NCBI RefSeq assembly: GCF_016864195.1
Contig: NZ_CP045202.1
Location: 2,821,001-2,885,000 of the forward strand
Direction: 5' to 3'
From: Dechloromonas sp. TW-R-39-2
GTDB lineage: Bacteria; Pseudomonadota; Gammaproteobacteria; Burkholderiales; Rhodocyclaceae
Length of the DNA stretch: 64,000 bases
Position numbers and translations under genes: made by a program. Below the pieces are notes generated by a model, which was not told the origin of the DNA, ran no database searches, and saw only the letters and a list, made by a program, of their open reading frames with translations. Position 1 is the first letter of the stretch, and each line of letters starts with the position of its first letter. Below, in pieces: positions 20,792 to 31,893 of this stretch.

Positions 20792-21404
20792 CAGCTTTCC
20801 GTACTGCCGCCACAAAGGCAGCGATTTTCGAGTGATCCTTGATTCCCTTGCTCATTTCGACCCCGGAAGAGACGTCGACCGCAACAGGACTAACCCGCCG
20901 CACCGCATCGCCAACATTCTCTGCGGCCAACCCGCCGGAAAGCACCAAAAAGCCCGGCAAGCCCGACGGAATCAGCGTCCAGTCAAAAACATGGCCACCA
21001 CCACCGTAGCCTTCGACAAAAGCATCGAGCAGCAAACCGCGCGCATCGGGAAATGAGCCGGCGAATTCTACCAGATCAAGCCCCGGCCTCACCCTCGCGG
21101 CCCGAAGATAGGGGCGGGCAAACTGCCGGCAATAGGCGGCATCTTCGTCGCCATGAAACTGCAGGACATTAATCGGCAAGACATCGCAGACAGCAAGCAC
21201 CGTTTCCGGCGCCTCATTGACGAACAAGCCAACCACATCGACAAACGGAGGAATTCGCCGGGCCAGCTCGGCCGCCCGCTGCGGCGTGACGTAACGCGGG
21301 CTGGGCGGATAGAAGACGAAACCGATGGCATCGGCACCGGCAGCCACGGCGGCATCGACATCCGCTTCGCGTGTCAGGCCGCAAATCTTGATCCGGGTTT
21401 TCAT
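20778..21404 (-). CDS. trpF: Phosphoribosylanthranilate isomerase
   Basis: Isomerises N-(5'-phosphoribosyl)anthranilate in tryptophan synthesis. 208 residues, TIM barrel. Catalytic Cys is in [10 protein letters not shown] at the N-terminus; QFHGDE and [10 protein letters not shown] follow. Its 3' end overlaps the trpB start by 14 bases and its start overlaps the truA stop by four. Confidence 0.96.
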   Translation of the reverse strand: MKTRIKICGLTREADVDAAVAAGADAIGFVFYPPSPRYVTPQRAAELARRIPPFVDVVGLFVNEAPETVLAVCDVLPINVLQFHGDEDAAYCRQFARPYLRAARVRPGLDLVEFAGSFPDARGLLLDAFVEGYGGGGHVFDWTLIPSGLPGFLVLSGGLAAENVGDAVRRVSPVAVDVSSGVEMSKGIKDHSKIAAFVAAVRKADESI

Positions 21405-22189
21405 TTGAACACTCCATCGAGGAAATCATCGTCCGGATCGGGCAAATCCCAATGCGGCTCGTAGATCGGCCCCCGGAAATAAAGACCATCCGGCGAAAAA
21501 GTCGGCGCTGATTGCGTCCGGTCCCTGGCCTGGAGCAAGGTATCGATCCATGCCGGCGACTGGTTGGCCTTACCAACATAAACCAGGCTGCCGACCAGAT
21601 TACGCACCATGTGATGCAGAAAAGCACTGGCTTCAAAGTCGAAGACAAAGAGATTGCCGAATTGACGGACATCGGCCCGCCACATGGTTTTGACCGGCGT
21701 TTTCGCCTGGCAGCCAGCCGCCCGGAAAGCCGAGAAATCGTGCTCGCCGAGCAGTCGACCGGCAGCATCCTGCATCGCCGCCAGATCAAGCGGCAAATGG
21801 AACCAGCCGAGCCGCCCCTGCCACAGACCGGGGCGTTGTGGCCGATTGAGCAGCAAGTAGCGATAGCGACGACCACGCGCACTGAAGCGGGCATGAAATT
21901 CGTCGCTCACTGGCTGAGCCCAGCGTACAGCCACGCTTTCCGGCAAATGCGCATTGACGCCGCGAACCCAGGCCGTTACCGGCCGTTCGACCGGCGCATC
22001 AAAATGCACAACCTGATTCGTCCCATGCACCCCCGCATCGGTTCGTCCGGCGCAGATAACGCTGACAGGCTGGCCGCAAATCGAGGCCAGCGCCTTTTCC
22101 AACACATCCTGAACCGTCTCTCCGCCCGGCTGGCTCTGCCAGCCGCGGAATGCGGTGCCGCAATATTCAACTCCCAGCGCAACTCTCAC
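21401..22189 (-). CDS. truA: tRNA pseudouridine(38-40) synthase
   Basis: Makes pseudouridine at positions 38-40 of tRNA anticodon arms. 262 residues. Catalytic Asp51 lies in CAGRTDAGVHGTNQVVHFD; the family start GVEYCGTAFRGWQ is also present. It overlaps both neighbours by four bases. The truA-trpF link is widespread in betaproteobacteria. Confidence 0.97.
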   Translation of the reverse strand: MRVALGVEYCGTAFRGWQSQPGGETVQDVLEKALASICGQPVSVICAGRTDAGVHGTNQVVHFDAPVERPVTAWVRGVNAHLPESVAVRWAQPVSDEFHARFSARGRRYRYLLLNRPQRPGLWQGRLGWFHLPLDLAAMQDAAGRLLGEHDFSAFRAAGCQAKTPVKTMWRADVRQFGNLFVFDFEASAFLHHMVRNLVGSLVYVGKANQSPAWIDTLLQARDRTQSAPTFSPDGLYFRGPIYEPHWDLPDPDDDFLDGVFK

Positions 22190-22779
22190 AGCACTATCGC
22201 CCCCACCAGCAAACCGGCCGCCAGTATCGAATACAACACATCAAGAAACGCCCAGCGCGGCAAATGCAAAGACACGACATTCGCCCCTCCCGGCAATTCG
22301 GCATCCAGTGCCAGCATGCTGCGCCAGTCTTTTTGCAGACCGGGTGACTGCAGATTTTCCAGAACCAGCGACAAGCGCACAACCAGTCGGTCGACATCCA
22401 GCCCGCAGCGGCGCAGCGGCTCAAGCACGCCCCACAAGGCGCAGATCAGACCATCACGCCCCAGTCGCACAAAAAGCACCGCCAGGCAGGCGAGTGTCAC
22501 CACCAACCGGGCCGCCTGCCGGCCTGCCTCATCGAGTCCTTCGTAGCTCGGCGCCCACGCCAGATCATTCAGCGCCTCTCCTGGGGTGTTGTAGGCCAGA
22601 ATCAAAAACAGGGAAACCAACAGCCAACGGGCTCGGCGCAGGTAGGACAACCATGGGAGCATGGCTTGCGGCGTCAGCAACAAGGCTGCGACAAGCAAGG
22701 CGCCGAGTCCGGCATAACCGACAAACTGTATGGCAAAAACTGCTGCCAGCCAGATGATCAACGCCGCAGAAGGATGCAA
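22186..22779 (-). CDS. CbiQ/EcfT-like integral membrane protein
   Basis: 197 residues with four to five hydrophobic helices (about 5-45, 50-65, 88-105 and 175-197). A cytoplasmic segment LEPLRRCGLDVDRLVVRLSLVLE looks like the coupling region of energy-coupling-factor transmembrane proteins. No ABC ATPase or substrate-binding S component is encoded nearby. It lies between fimV and truA and overlaps truA by four bases. The family assignment is by pattern only; an unrelated membrane protein is possible. Confidence 0.6.
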   Translation of the reverse strand: MHPSAALIIWLAAVFAIQFVGYAGLGALLVAALLLTPQAMLPWLSYLRRARWLLVSLFLILAYNTPGEALNDLAWAPSYEGLDEAGRQAARLVVTLACLAVLFVRLGRDGLICALWGVLEPLRRCGLDVDRLVVRLSLVLENLQSPGLQKDWRSMLALDAELPGGANVVSLHLPRWAFLDVLYSILAAGLLVGAIVL

Positions 22780-22801
22780 ATCAAACCCTCAAAATGCACA
22801 T

Positions 22802-22816
22802 AGCCCCTTGCGGGGC
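22802..22816 (-). terminator. GC hairpin after fimV, possible weak terminator
   Basis: A short stem of GCCCC/GGGGC closed by a four-base loop lies 30 bases after the fimV stop. On the minus strand it is followed by TATGTGCATTTT, not a clean T-tract, so it may only attenuate transcription into the truA-trp genes. Confidence 0.3.
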
Positions 22817-22844
22817 CATGTACCGGTCAAAAACCGACCCTTGT

Positions 22845-25800
22845 TTATCCACCGATACGAGCAAGAATCTCGCGCGCTTGCTCGACGAGATCAACCGGCC
22901 CCTCGCTCGCAACTTCCTGCAATAGTTCGCGCGCTCCCTCAAGGTCACCCATTTCTTCATAGGCCTTGGCCAGATCGAGCTTGGTATTAACCTCTTCCCA
23001 CTGTGCATTATCGGACGAGGCCGCTGCAACAGGTGCCGTAGTGGATTCTGCGGGAGCACTCTCGGCTGGCTCAGCCGACAGATCAAGATTGATCGCCCCG
23101 ATATCAAACTCTGGGGTAGCAGGCTGCCCGAGGAACACAGAATCGGTCAGCTTGACGTCAAACTCGACGGCATTCTCATCGGCCGTAGCATCGGTCAGGG
23201 AAGGATTCTGAATATCGACAGCCTGATCAAGCAGCATCGTATTGACGACGGTATCGGTGCCATAACTCTCAGCAGGCGCAGCGTTTGCAGGCGGCGTATC
23301 AAGATCGAGACTGAAATCACCGAGCGGTGCCTCTGGCTCAGGTTCGACCACAGGAGACGCTGCCGGCGACAATTCAGATTCAGGAGACCCAGCCAGTTCA
23401 CCAAGTGCAGGCATGACCAGCGTTCCACCCGGAGAAAAATCGGGCAACGGCTCAGATGCATCGTCGACCGCAGAAGACTCGGCAATATCCAGCTCGAAAT
23501 CCAGATCATCAGCCACCGGACTGTCGTCTACGCGCAGCACATCATCCTGCAATGCCGGCTGGGCCGGGATACTCGCCCCCAGATCGAAATCAAGCGCATC
23601 CGATGCATCGGCCAAGGACTCGACAGCCGGCGGGGCTGGCAGGTCGATATCTTCAGCTGGCGCAGAAGACATTTCATCGGCCGGCGCCCCCAAGTCGAAA
23701 TCGAGGCTCATGACTTCATCGGCGACTTCGGCAACCGCCACTTCCGGCTCGGCAGGTTCGACTTCAGGCAAAACAAGCGTATCGCGCTCAAAGGTATCGA
23801 CCGACTCAATAGCCGGAGGCGCTGCCTCAGCAGGGGTATCGTCAGGCATGAATTGTGCAGCCTGGCGGGCCACTTCAGGTGTTACCACCATGGTGGCATC
23901 TGCATTGAATGCCGAAGCCTGACGCTGTACGCCGGAGTAAAGCGGATTACCCGGGTCCAGCCCGACCCCCAGAGCGGCAACCTTGGCCCACTCCGGACCG
24001 ACGCCTGCAGTCTGCGCATACAGCTCACTGGCCAGCGTCTCGAACTGCTTGACGCTCTTGCGATTCGCATAAATCTCAAGCAATTTGGCATGGATGGCAA
24101 TTCGGTTCGGATCTTTCTGCAACGCCTCGAGCAGAATTTCCTCAGCCTGTGCATCGCGGCCGTAGGCCATGTACACATCGGCCTCTGCGACCGGATCAAC
24201 TTCGTCGGTATCGATACTGCCTGGACCCGCCTGGCTGAAATCACCCGTTTGCGGCGGCGTATTGCTGGTATCGACACTCTGCCCGCCCGTCATCCGGAAA
24301 ACAGAATTTCCGCCGGAGCTGGGCGAAACAGGCGCCGCCGTTGTCTCAACCGATGCGTTGTGGTCGCGCCGACGCTTGAAAAGCAGATAACCGGCGAGCA
24401 AGGCAAGAATCCCACCACCTCCAGCCAATGGAAGCGGATCAGCCAACAGGGTTTCGATGAAACCAGGCTCCAGCTCCTCCTCAGGCTCGGGTGGTTTGAC
24501 GGCCTCCGGCTTCTTGGCAGCCGCTGGCTTTGGCACCTCGGCAGCCGGCTTCACCTCGACCGGTTTGCTTGGTTCGGCCGGCTTTGCCTCTGCAGCCTCT
24601 TTCGGCGGCTCGACCACCTTGGCAGGCTCAACCGGTTTCGGAGGCTCAACCACCTTGGCCGGTTCAAGCGGCTTGCTTTCCTCTTTCTTGACTGCACCCT
24701 GCTGCTGCAACTCGGCAAGCTTCTGGTTTTTCATTTCCAGCAACTTCTGCAGCTCACCCACATTTTTCTCAAGGAAAGCCAGACGTTCCTGTGCCTCCTT
24801 CAGGGAACGATCCCGCGCAATCAGATCAGCTTCAGTACCCAAGACGGATTTGCTGGCCGCACTTCCCTTGACCGGCATTTCAGTCCGCGAAACCTTGACC
24901 TGATCCTTGGCCTGCTCTGATGGCAAAGCCTTTTCATCAACCTTGGCGGCAATTTTTCCACTGCTACCCTGACCCAGCGACTCCTCCTTGGCTGGCGCCT
25001 TGGCTGTTGCGGAGGCCAGTTTCTGGCGATAGGCATTCCAGTCACCCGATTGAGCGACCAGCACCTTTTTCACATCAGCATCCGACAGGGACTCAAGCTC
25101 GGTCTTTTCAGGCAAACCAAGAATAGCCCCGGCTTTCAGGCGATTCATGTTGTTGCCGATAAAGGCATCGGGGTTCTTCTGAAAAATCCCGACCAGCATC
25201 TGGTCCAGAGAAACGCCTTCGACGCGTGTCTCGGCTGCAATCTTGTGCAAGGTATCGCCCGAGCGAACGACGCGCCCATCGGCAGGCTCTGTTGCTTTTT
25301 TCTCCGGCGCAGGCTGGGGCTTCTCTTCCACGACAGGACGGGAAGCCGGTTTGCTGACCTTGGGACGCTCGGCGACCTCAGGAGGGCGTTCGGCACGTTC
25401 GGTTCGCTCGACCTGAGCGCCACCACCACGTACCGTTTCAACCACACGCGCCTCGGCAACAGGTCGGGCTACCTGTTTTGCTGCAATTTCCGGCGGATCC
25501 AGCAAGAAAGTGTATTCACGAACAAGGCGACCTGCCGGCCAGTTCAATTCCATCAAAAAATCGAGGAAAGGTTCGTTGATCGGCTTTTCCGAAGTGACTT
25601 TTACAACAGACTTACCGTCAGGGCGCTTTTCCACATTAAAGCGCAGGTCATTCAACACCGACGAATAATCCACTCCGGCTTGACGGAATGCACTCTGCGG
25701 CGCAAGACGAGCCGTCATGCCAACCAGCTCTTCACGATTGGCGGCAACCTCAAGCTCAGCCCGCAAAGGCTGTCCGAGACCGGAAAGTACAGTCAATTTT

Positions 25801-25904
25801 CCTAGCCCCGCAGCCTCTGAAATACATGGCGCGAGCGACATGCAAGAAGCGACTGCGAGCGCCATTGCATGCTTTTTGAATTTGGAGCGATTAGTTTCGT
25901 TCAC
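22845..25904 (-). CDS. fimV: FimV/TspA-family peptidoglycan-binding scaffold protein
   Basis: 1019 residues. In Pseudomonas FimV is an inner-membrane polar hub needed for type IV pilus assembly and twitching. Seen in order: signal peptide (about 10-31), N-terminal FimV domain (GLGKLTVLSGLGQPLRAELEV), LysM (about 211-273), a coiled coil (about 370-405), Pro/Lys/Glu-rich linker, one membrane helix followed by KRRR, an acidic Asp/Glu/Ala-rich cytoplasmic region with a TPR, and the C-terminal FimV domain (LAKAYEEMGDLEGARELLQEV). The GTG at 25904 is preferred: CAGGGT lies upstream and the signal peptide follows. A TTG at 25940 would add 12 residues. Confidence 0.93.
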   Translation of the reverse strand: MNETNRSKFKKHAMALAVASCMSLAPCISEAAGLGKLTVLSGLGQPLRAELEVAANREELVGMTARLAPQSAFRQAGVDYSSVLNDLRFNVEKRPDGKSVVKVTSEKPINEPFLDFLMELNWPAGRLVREYTFLLDPPEIAAKQVARPVAEARVVETVRGGGAQVERTERAERPPEVAERPKVSKPASRPVVEEKPQPAPEKKATEPADGRVVRSGDTLHKIAAETRVEGVSLDQMLVGIFQKNPDAFIGNNMNRLKAGAILGLPEKTELESLSDADVKKVLVAQSGDWNAYRQKLASATAKAPAKEESLGQGSSGKIAAKVDEKALPSEQAKDQVKVSRTEMPVKGSAASKSVLGTEADLIARDRSLKEAQERLAFLEKNVGELQKLLEMKNQKLAELQQQGAVKKEESKPLEPAKVVEPPKPVEPAKVVEPPKEAAEAKPAEPSKPVEVKPAAEVPKPAAAKKPEAVKPPEPEEELEPGFIETLLADPLPLAGGGGILALLAGYLLFKRRRDHNASVETTAAPVSPSSGGNSVFRMTGGQSVDTSNTPPQTGDFSQAGPGSIDTDEVDPVAEADVYMAYGRDAQAEEILLEALQKDPNRIAIHAKLLEIYANRKSVKQFETLASELYAQTAGVGPEWAKVAALGVGLDPGNPLYSGVQRQASAFNADATMVVTPEVARQAAQFMPDDTPAEAAPPAIESVDTFERDTLVLPEVEPAEPEVAVAEVADEVMSLDFDLGAPADEMSSAPAEDIDLPAPPAVESLADASDALDFDLGASIPAQPALQDDVLRVDDSPVADDLDFELDIAESSAVDDASEPLPDFSPGGTLVMPALGELAGSPESELSPAASPVVEPEPEAPLGDFSLDLDTPPANAAPAESYGTDTVVNTMLLDQAVDIQNPSLTDATADENAVEFDVKLTDSVFLGQPATPEFDIGAINLDLSAEPAESAPAESTTAPVAAASSDNAQWEEVNTKLDLAKAYEEMGDLEGARELLQEVASEGPVDLVEQAREILARIGG

Positions 25905-26018
25905 GGCGAAACCCTGAGCGTCGAATTTTGGGACTTTCAAATTAACATCATGGACTTAGCAATGCAAGCTAAACCGCCTTCTGAGCGAGCGGCGATATGA
26001 CGCGAACCCAACAACAAA

Positions 26019-26041
26019 AACCGGGGCACATGGCCCCGGTT
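26019..26041 (-). terminator. Rho-independent terminator after asd
   Basis: On the minus strand the stem ACCGGGGC/GCCCCGGT with a five-base loop is followed by TTTTTGTTG. It lies 28 bases after the asd stop, between asd and fimV, and should separate the leu-asd unit from fimV. Confidence 0.8.
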
Positions 26042-26068
26042 TTGACGATACTGGATCAATTTGGCTGA

Positions 26069-27202
26069 TCAGGCATCCAGCAGAATGCGCAACATGCGGC
26101 GCAGCGGCTCGGCCGCGCCCCACAGCAACTGGTCGCCACAGGTAAAGGCAGCCAGGTATTCCGGGCCCATCGCCATCTTGTGCAGACGGCCGACCGGCAC
26201 GGTCAGCGTGCCGGTCACGGCGGCCGGGGTCAGTTCGCGCTCGGAGATCTCGCGATCATTCGGCACAACCTTGGCCCACGGATTGGCCTTGGCCAGCATG
26301 TCGCTGATTTCGTCGAGCGGTACATCCTTCTTGAGCTTGATGGTCAGCGCCTGGCTGTGGCAACGCATCGCACCGATACGCACGCACAGGCCGTCGATAG
26401 GGATCGAACCAGCGCTGCGAAAAGCCGGCTTGCCGAGGATCTTGTTGCACTCGGCGCCGCCCTTCCACTCTTCCTTGGACTGACCGCCTTCGACCGGCAC
26501 GTCGATCCACGGAATCAGCGAACCAGCCAGCGGGGTGTTGCGGAAGTTCTTCTTTGGGAAGGCATCGGAACGAATCGCCTCGGCAACCTTGCGGTCGATG
26601 TCGAGAATGGCGGAAGCCGGATCAGCCAGCAGATCAGCCACAGAAGCGTGGATGGTGCCCATTTGTGAAATCAGCTCGCGCATGTTTTGCGCACCAGCGC
26701 CGGAAGCGGCCTGATAGGTCATGGACGACGCCCATTCGATCAGGTCGTTCTGGAACAGGCCGCCGAGGCCCATCAGCATCAGAGACACGGTGCAGTTGCC
26801 GCCGATCCAGTTCTTGCCGCCCTTGGAGAGGGAGTCCTTGATGACGTTCATGTTGACCGGGTCAAGCACGATCACGGCATCGTCAGCCATGCGCAAGGCC
26901 GAAGCAGCATCGATCCAGTGGCCATTCCAGCCAGCAGCACGCAGCTTGGGGAAAACTTCCTTGGTGTAGTCGCCACCCTGACAAGTGATGATGATTTCGC
27001 ACTGTTTCAGCGCGTCGACCGAGGAAGCATCCTGCAACGGCAGGGAAGCTTCCTTGCCACCGAACACCGGTGCCTTGCCGCCAGCAGCGGACGTTGAGAA
27101 GTACACCGGATCGATGTAGGCAAAATCGCCCTCTTCAACCATGCGCTGCATCAGCACGGAACCGACCATGCCACGCCAACCGACCAGACCAACCTTCTTC
27201 AT
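26069..27202 (-). CDS. asd: Aspartate-semialdehyde dehydrogenase
   Basis: Reduces aspartyl phosphate to aspartate semialdehyde, feeding Lys, Met and Thr synthesis. 377 residues, the proteobacterial type. NADP loop [15 protein letters not shown], active-site Cys in [16 protein letters not shown], and the conserved His region [17 protein letters not shown] are seen. It follows leuB with a 52-base gap and ends at a good terminator. Confidence 0.96.
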   Translation of the reverse strand: MKKVGLVGWRGMVGSVLMQRMVEEGDFAYIDPVYFSTSAAGGKAPVFGGKEASLPLQDASSVDALKQCEIIITCQGGDYTKEVFPKLRAAGWNGHWIDAASALRMADDAVIVLDPVNMNVIKDSLSKGGKNWIGGNCTVSLMLMGLGGLFQNDLIEWASSMTYQAASGAGAQNMRELISQMGTIHASVADLLADPASAILDIDRKVAEAIRSDAFPKKNFRNTPLAGSLIPWIDVPVEGGQSKEEWKGGAECNKILGKPAFRSAGSIPIDGLCVRIGAMRCHSQALTIKLKKDVPLDEISDMLAKANPWAKVVPNDREISERELTPAAVTGTLTVPVGRLHKMAMGPEYLAAFTCGDQLLWGAAEPLRRMLRILLDA

Positions 27203-27254
27203 GACTTACTCTCCGTATATAACCTTCGTTTAACGCACGAACCGGTGTTTTGGT

Positions 27255-28313
27255 TTACGACGCCAGCGCGGCGAGCACTGCATCGCCCATTTCCCGAGTG
27301 CCAACCTTGTTGGTACCGCGTTCGTAGATGTCGCCCGTACGATAACCTTGAGCCAGCACCTTTTTGACCGCAGTTTCAATGCGTAGTGCCTGCTCTTCCA
27401 AGCCAAAAGTGTAACGCAGCATCATCGCCGCCGACAGGATGGTCGCCAGCGGATTGGCAACGCCCTTGCCGGCGATATCCGGTGCAGAACCGTGCGACGG
27501 TTCGTACAAGCCCTTGTTCTTGTCATCCAGCGAGGCCGACGGCAGCATGCCGATCGAACCGGTGAGCATCGAGGCCTCATCCGACAGAATGTCGCCGAAC
27601 ATGTTGCCGGTGACCATCACGTCAAACTGCTTCGGTGCCTTGACCAGTTGCATGGCGGCATTGTCGACCAGCATGTGGCTGAGCTCGACATCCGGGTAAT
27701 CGTGGGCCACTTCGATCATCACGTCGCGCCACAACTGGGTGCATTCCAGCACGTTCATCTTGTCGACCGAGCACAGCTTCTTGTTGCGCTTTTGCGCAGC
27801 CTGGAAGGCAACATGACCGATACGACGAATCTCGGACTCGCTGTACACCATGGTATTGAAACCGACGCGCTCGCCGTTTTCTTCACGCACGCCGCGCGGC
27901 TGGCCGAAGTAAATATCACCGGTCAGTTCGCGGACAATCAGGATATCCAGACCGGCGACCACTTCCGGCTTCAGCGTGGAAGCATTGGCCAGTTCCGGGT
28001 AAAGAATCGCCGGACGCAGGTTGGCAAACAGGTTCAGATCCTTGCGGATGCCGAGCAGGCCGCGCTCCGGGCGCTTTTCGCGGGGCAGCGTATCCCACTG
28101 CGGACCACCGACGGCGCCGAGCAGCACGGCATCGGCTTCGCGCGCCAGCTTTTGCGTTGCTTCAGGATAAGGGTTACCGGTTGCGTCGACCGCGCCACCA
28201 CCGAGCAGCGCCTCTTCCATCTCGAACTTGAGATCAAGTGAATTGAGTACACGCACTGCCTCGGCAGTAATTTCAGGACCAATGCCGTCACCCGGCAAAA
28301 CACAGATCTTCAT
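27255..28313 (-). CDS. leuB: 3-isopropylmalate dehydrogenase
   Basis: Oxidative decarboxylation of 3-isopropylmalate in leucine synthesis. 352 residues. The isopropylmalate-binding segment [14 protein letters not shown] and the metal/cofactor segment [14 protein letters not shown] are intact, with [15 protein letters not shown] near the C-terminus. It lies 12 bases after leuD in the leuC-D-B unit. Confidence 0.97.
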   Translation of the reverse strand: MKICVLPGDGIGPEITAEAVRVLNSLDLKFEMEEALLGGGAVDATGNPYPEATQKLAREADAVLLGAVGGPQWDTLPREKRPERGLLGIRKDLNLFANLRPAILYPELANASTLKPEVVAGLDILIVRELTGDIYFGQPRGVREENGERVGFNTMVYSESEIRRIGHVAFQAAQKRNKKLCSVDKMNVLECTQLWRDVMIEVAHDYPDVELSHMLVDNAAMQLVKAPKQFDVMVTGNMFGDILSDEASMLTGSIGMLPSASLDDKNKGLYEPSHGSAPDIAGKGVANPLATILSAAMMLRYTFGLEEQALRIETAVKKVLAQGYRTGDIYERGTNKVGTREMGDAVLAALAS

Positions 28314-28325
28314 TGCTTTTCCTTG

Positions 28326-28964
28326 TTAGGCAAACAGCCAGGGCTGGCTGATACGACGCTTGGCTTCGAATTCGCGGATCATCTCGGCATGACGCAGCGT
28401 CAGGCCGATATCGTCCCAGCCGTTGATCAGGCATTCCTTGCGGAAGGCATCGATTTCGAATGGAATGCCATAGCCATCCGGACGAATCACCGCTTGCGAT
28501 GGCAAATCGACGACCAGCTTGTAGCCCGGAGTCGCTTCGATTTGCTGAAACAGCGCCTCGATTTCCGCGGCCGGCAAGACAATCGGCAAAATACCGTTCT
28601 TGAAGCAGTTATTGAAGAAAATATCGGCAAACGACTCGGCGATGATTGCCTGAAAGCCGAAATCCAGCAATGCCCACGGCGCGTGTTCGCGCGAACTGCC
28701 GCAGCCGAAATTGGCCCGCGTCAGCAGTACCTGCGCGCCCTGGTAGCGTTCCTGGTTGAGCACGAAATTCGGATTCTTCGGACGGCCAGAATTATCTTGC
28801 CCGGGCTGACCGACATCCATATAGCGCCATTCATCGAAGGCATTCGGACCGAAGCCGGAACGCTTGATCGACTTGAGAAATTGCTTGGGGATGATGGCAT
28901 CCGTATCGACGTTGTTACGGTCGAGCGGTGCTACCAAACCTTCCAGACGAACGAATTTATCCAT
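28326..28964 (-). CDS. leuD: 3-isopropylmalate dehydratase small subunit
   Basis: Swivelling-domain partner of LeuC in isopropylmalate isomerase. 212 residues. [13 protein letters not shown] and [13 protein letters not shown] are present. Its ATG overlaps the stop of the upstream lipoprotein gene (TAATG), so leuD translation is probably coupled to it. Confidence 0.97.
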   Translation of the reverse strand: MDKFVRLEGLVAPLDRNNVDTDAIIPKQFLKSIKRSGFGPNAFDEWRYMDVGQPGQDNSGRPKNPNFVLNQERYQGAQVLLTRANFGCGSSREHAPWALLDFGFQAIIAESFADIFFNNCFKNGILPIVLPAAEIEALFQQIEATPGYKLVVDLPSQAVIRPDGYGIPFEIDAFRKECLINGWDDIGLTLRHAEMIREFEAKRRISQPWLFA

Positions 28965-29212
28965 TACTCCACCACTTTCTGCACGGCATCGCCTGATTTC
29001 TTCAAGGCGCTGCCCACCGCCTCGCCACTCTTTTGCAGAGCGCCGCCGACGACTTCACCTGTTTTATTCAGGGCGTTACCGACGGCCTCGCCCCCTTTTT
29101 GCAGCGCTTCGCCAGTCACTTCCGCACCACGCTCGACATCTTTCTTGACGCCCTGCGCTGTATTGCAAGCGGAAAGAATCAACGCCATCCATGCGAACAA
29201 GACAACGCGCAT
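28964..29212 (-). CDS. Small entericidin-like lipoprotein in the leu operon
   Basis: 82 residues. A lipoprotein signal ends in the lipobox LSAC (Cys16). The mature part is four near-identical 11-residue units ([44 protein letters not shown]), an amphipathic helical pattern as in LEA-like or entericidin-type proteins. Related small lipoproteins sit between leuC and leuD in other betaproteobacteria, as far as I recall. It lies 12 bases after leuC and overlaps the leuD start. Function unknown; an envelope stress role is only a guess. Confidence 0.8.
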   Translation of the reverse strand: MRVVLFAWMALILSACNTAQGVKKDVERGAEVTGEALQKGGEAVGNALNKTGEVVGGALQKSGEAVGSALKKSGDAVQKVVE

Positions 29213-29224
29213 GACCCGACTCCG

Positions 29225-30631
29225 TTAAAGCACTTCGCGCACGTCGGCGAAACGGCCGGCGATAGCTGCAGCCGCCGCCATGGCCGGGCTAAGCAGATGC
29301 GTCCGACCGCCAGGACCTTGGCGACCTTCGAAATTGCGGTTCGATGTCGAAGCGCAACGCTCGCCCGGCTCCAGACGGTCGGCATTCATCGCCAGACACA
29401 TTGAACAACCCGGCTCGCGCCACTCGAAACCGGCAGCGACGAAGACCTTGTCCAACCCTTCTTCCTCGGCCTGACGCTTGACCAGGCCAGAACCCGGCAC
29501 GGCCAGGGCGAGTTTGATGTTCGCTGCAATGTGACGCCCCTTGAGCACCGATGCCGCTTCGCGCAAATCCTCGATACGGGAATTGGTACAGGAGCCGATG
29601 AAAACCTTGTCGACCGCGATCTGGTTGATCGGTGTATTCGGGTTGAGGCCCATGTATTGCAGGGCCCGCTCCATGCCTTCACGCTTGACCGGATCGGACT
29701 GCTTGGCCGGATCGGGCACCGTGGCATCGATCGCCACGACCATTTCCGGCGAGGTTCCCCAGGTCACTTGCGGACGAATCTCTTCAGCCTTCAACGTGAC
29801 CACGCGATCGAACTGCGCACCGGCATCGGAGTGCAGCGTGCGCCAGTAGGCCACGGCCTTGTCCCAGGTTTCGCCGGTCGGCGAGAAGGGACGCCCCTTC
29901 AAATAGTTGATCGTATTGTCGTCGACCGCGACAAAGCCCATCCGGGCACCGCCTTCGATGGCCATGTTGCACAGGGTCATCCGACCTTCCATGCTCAGAC
30001 CACGAATGGCGCTGCCGCCGAATTCGATGGCATAACCCGTACCGCCGGCCGTGCCGATGGTGCCGATCACGGCCAGTGCCACGTCCTTGGCCGTCACGCC
30101 CTTGCCGAGTTTGCCTTCGACGGCAATCAGCATGGTCTTGGACTTCTTTTGCAACAGACACTGGGTGGCCAGCACGTGCTCGACTTCCGAGGTGCCGATG
30201 CCATGCGCCAGACAGGCGAAAGCGCCGTGCGTCGAAGTGTGCGAATCGCCGCAGACAACGGTCATGCCGGGTAGCGTCGCACCATTTTCAGGGCCGACGA
30301 CATGGAGAATCCCCATGCGCTGATCCTTGAATGGGAAATAAGCCAGCGCACCGACTTCGCGGATATTGGCATCCAGCGTTTCAACCTGCTGACGGGAAAT
30401 CGGATCCTTGATCCCTTCTTCCCAATGGTCGGTCGGCGTGTTGTGGTCCGGTGTGGCAACAATGGAGGAAACGCGCCAGGGCTTGCGCCCGGCCAGTTTG
30501 AGGCCTTCAAAAGCCTGCGGACTGGTCACTTCGTGCACGAGGTGACGATCGATATAAAGGAGCGCCGTGCCGTCCGCTTCTACGTGGACAACGTGGTTCT
30601 CCCAGAGCTTGTCGTAAAGGGTCTTCGACAT
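29225..30631 (-). CDS. leuC: 3-isopropylmalate dehydratase large subunit
   Basis: Fe-S aconitase-family subunit of isopropylmalate isomerase. 468 residues from the ATG at 30631 ([15 protein letters not shown]). Cluster Cys residues lie in FIGSCTNSR and [23 protein letters not shown] motif [14 protein letters not shown] is present. Four extra codons upstream are not needed. It heads the leucine unit, with only 32 bases separating it from the MFS gene upstream. Confidence 0.97.
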   Translation of the reverse strand: MSKTLYDKLWENHVVHVEADGTALLYIDRHLVHEVTSPQAFEGLKLAGRKPWRVSSIVATPDHNTPTDHWEEGIKDPISRQQVETLDANIREVGALAYFPFKDQRMGILHVVGPENGATLPGMTVVCGDSHTSTHGAFACLAHGIGTSEVEHVLATQCLLQKKSKTMLIAVEGKLGKGVTAKDVALAVIGTIGTAGGTGYAIEFGGSAIRGLSMEGRMTLCNMAIEGGARMGFVAVDDNTINYLKGRPFSPTGETWDKAVAYWRTLHSDAGAQFDRVVTLKAEEIRPQVTWGTSPEMVVAIDATVPDPAKQSDPVKREGMERALQYMGLNPNTPINQIAVDKVFIGSCTNSRIEDLREAASVLKGRHIAANIKLALAVPGSGLVKRQAEEEGLDKVFVAAGFEWREPGCSMCLAMNADRLEPGERCASTSNRNFEGRQGPGGRTHLLSPAMAAAAAIAGRFADVREVL

Positions 30632-30663
30632 GGATCGCTTCAAAGGGGCCGTAAAGCGTTGAA

Positions 30664-31851
30664 TTATGTCACAGGATCGGCTTTTTTTGCCCGGCCGGGC
30701 ATGTCGACCGCGGCATCACCGCGCACCCAGCGCCAGACCAGCAAAAATCCGCCCAACGCGAAGACTGCGCCCAGCGTAAACGTCCAGCCAGCCCCGACCT
30801 GGTCCCAGGTTCGTCCGGCGATCAGCGCGCCAAGCAGGCCGCCGGCCCCGAACGACAAACTGGAGTAAAGCGCCTGTCCCCGCCCCTGGGCACGCCCCGG
30901 AAACCACAGATTGACCGCCGCAATGCTTGCCGCGTGATACGAGCCAAAGGTAAGGCCATGCAGCAACTGGACCAGGACCATCACAGCCACTGATTCAACG
31001 CCCCAGCCCATCATCAGGAAACGCCAGACGGCGGCGGCAAAACTGGCGAGCAGGATGGCGCGCAGCGAAAAACGGCGCGACAAACGTGCCATCAGAATGA
31101 AAACAACGATCTCGGCCAGCACACCGAGCGACCACAGCGCCCCAACTTCGGTCTTGCTGTAGCCATGTCCGGAAAGATGAATGGAATAGAAGACATAGAA
31201 GGCGCCATGCGCCGCCGACATGGCAAAGCAGGCGGCCATCAAGGCCACAACCCTGGGCTGACGGAGAATGGTGCGAATCGGAATTTCGCCGCGGGCATGC
31301 GGCATTTGCGGCGCTTCCGGCAAGGTCGCCGCCAAGCCAAGAATGCCGCAAAGAACCCCCCAGCAAACCCAGAGCACAGCAATCGGCGGGGCGTAATCAA
31401 GAACAGCCCCGGTCACCATGACAGCAACGACAAAGCCGACCGAACCCCAAAGCCGAATCCGGCTGTAACGCCCACGCTCTTCGCGCAGATGATCAAAAGT
31501 CAGTGTCTCGACCAGCGGCAGTGCGGCACTCCAGAAAAAAGCCAGCACTGCCATGGCAAGCAACATGCCGGGCAGACGATCGATCCAGAAAAAGGCGGAA
31601 AAACCGGTCAATCCCATGATGCCGGCCAAGCGAATGATGCCGACCCGGTAGCCAAAGCGGTCGGCCAGCCAGCCCCAGAGATTGGGCCCAAAAAGGCGCA
31701 TCAACTGCATCTGCGACATCAACAGGCCGATGTCCCAGGCAGAGAAGTTCAGGGATTGGAGATAGAGCCCGAAATAGGGCGAGAATGCGCCGATGAAGGC
31801 GAAATAGAAAAAGTAGTAGCCCGAAAGGCGCCAGTGAGGCAATGCATGCAT
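30664..31851 (-). CDS. MFS transporter of the HcaT / phenylpropionate-permease type
   Basis: 395 residues with about 12 hydrophobic helices. The N-terminus ([20 protein letters not shown]) and the loop [19 protein letters not shown] resemble the PPP/HcaT branch of the major facilitator superfamily. The substrate is not known; in this branch aromatic acids or nucleoside-like compounds are possible. It lies just upstream of leuC in the same direction and may be co-transcribed with it. Confidence 0.85.
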   Translation of the reverse strand: MHALPHWRLSGYYFFYFAFIGAFSPYFGLYLQSLNFSAWDIGLLMSQMQLMRLFGPNLWGWLADRFGYRVGIIRLAGIMGLTGFSAFFWIDRLPGMLLAMAVLAFFWSAALPLVETLTFDHLREERGRYSRIRLWGSVGFVVAVMVTGAVLDYAPPIAVLWVCWGVLCGILGLAATLPEAPQMPHARGEIPIRTILRQPRVVALMAACFAMSAAHGAFYVFYSIHLSGHGYSKTEVGALWSLGVLAEIVVFILMARLSRRFSLRAILLASFAAAVWRFLMMGWGVESVAVMVLVQLLHGLTFGSYHAASIAAVNLWFPGRAQGRGQALYSSLSFGAGGLLGALIAGRTWDQVGAGWTFTLGAVFALGGFLLVWRWVRGDAAVDMPGRAKKADPVT

Positions 31852-31893
31852 CCGGCAATTTTACCGGATGCATCGAATCGGCAGCCTTCCGAT

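Noticed and set aside
24457..24903. Ser/Gly-rich plus-strand frame
   Set aside because: Mirror of the Pro/Lys/Glu-rich linker of fimV on the other strand.
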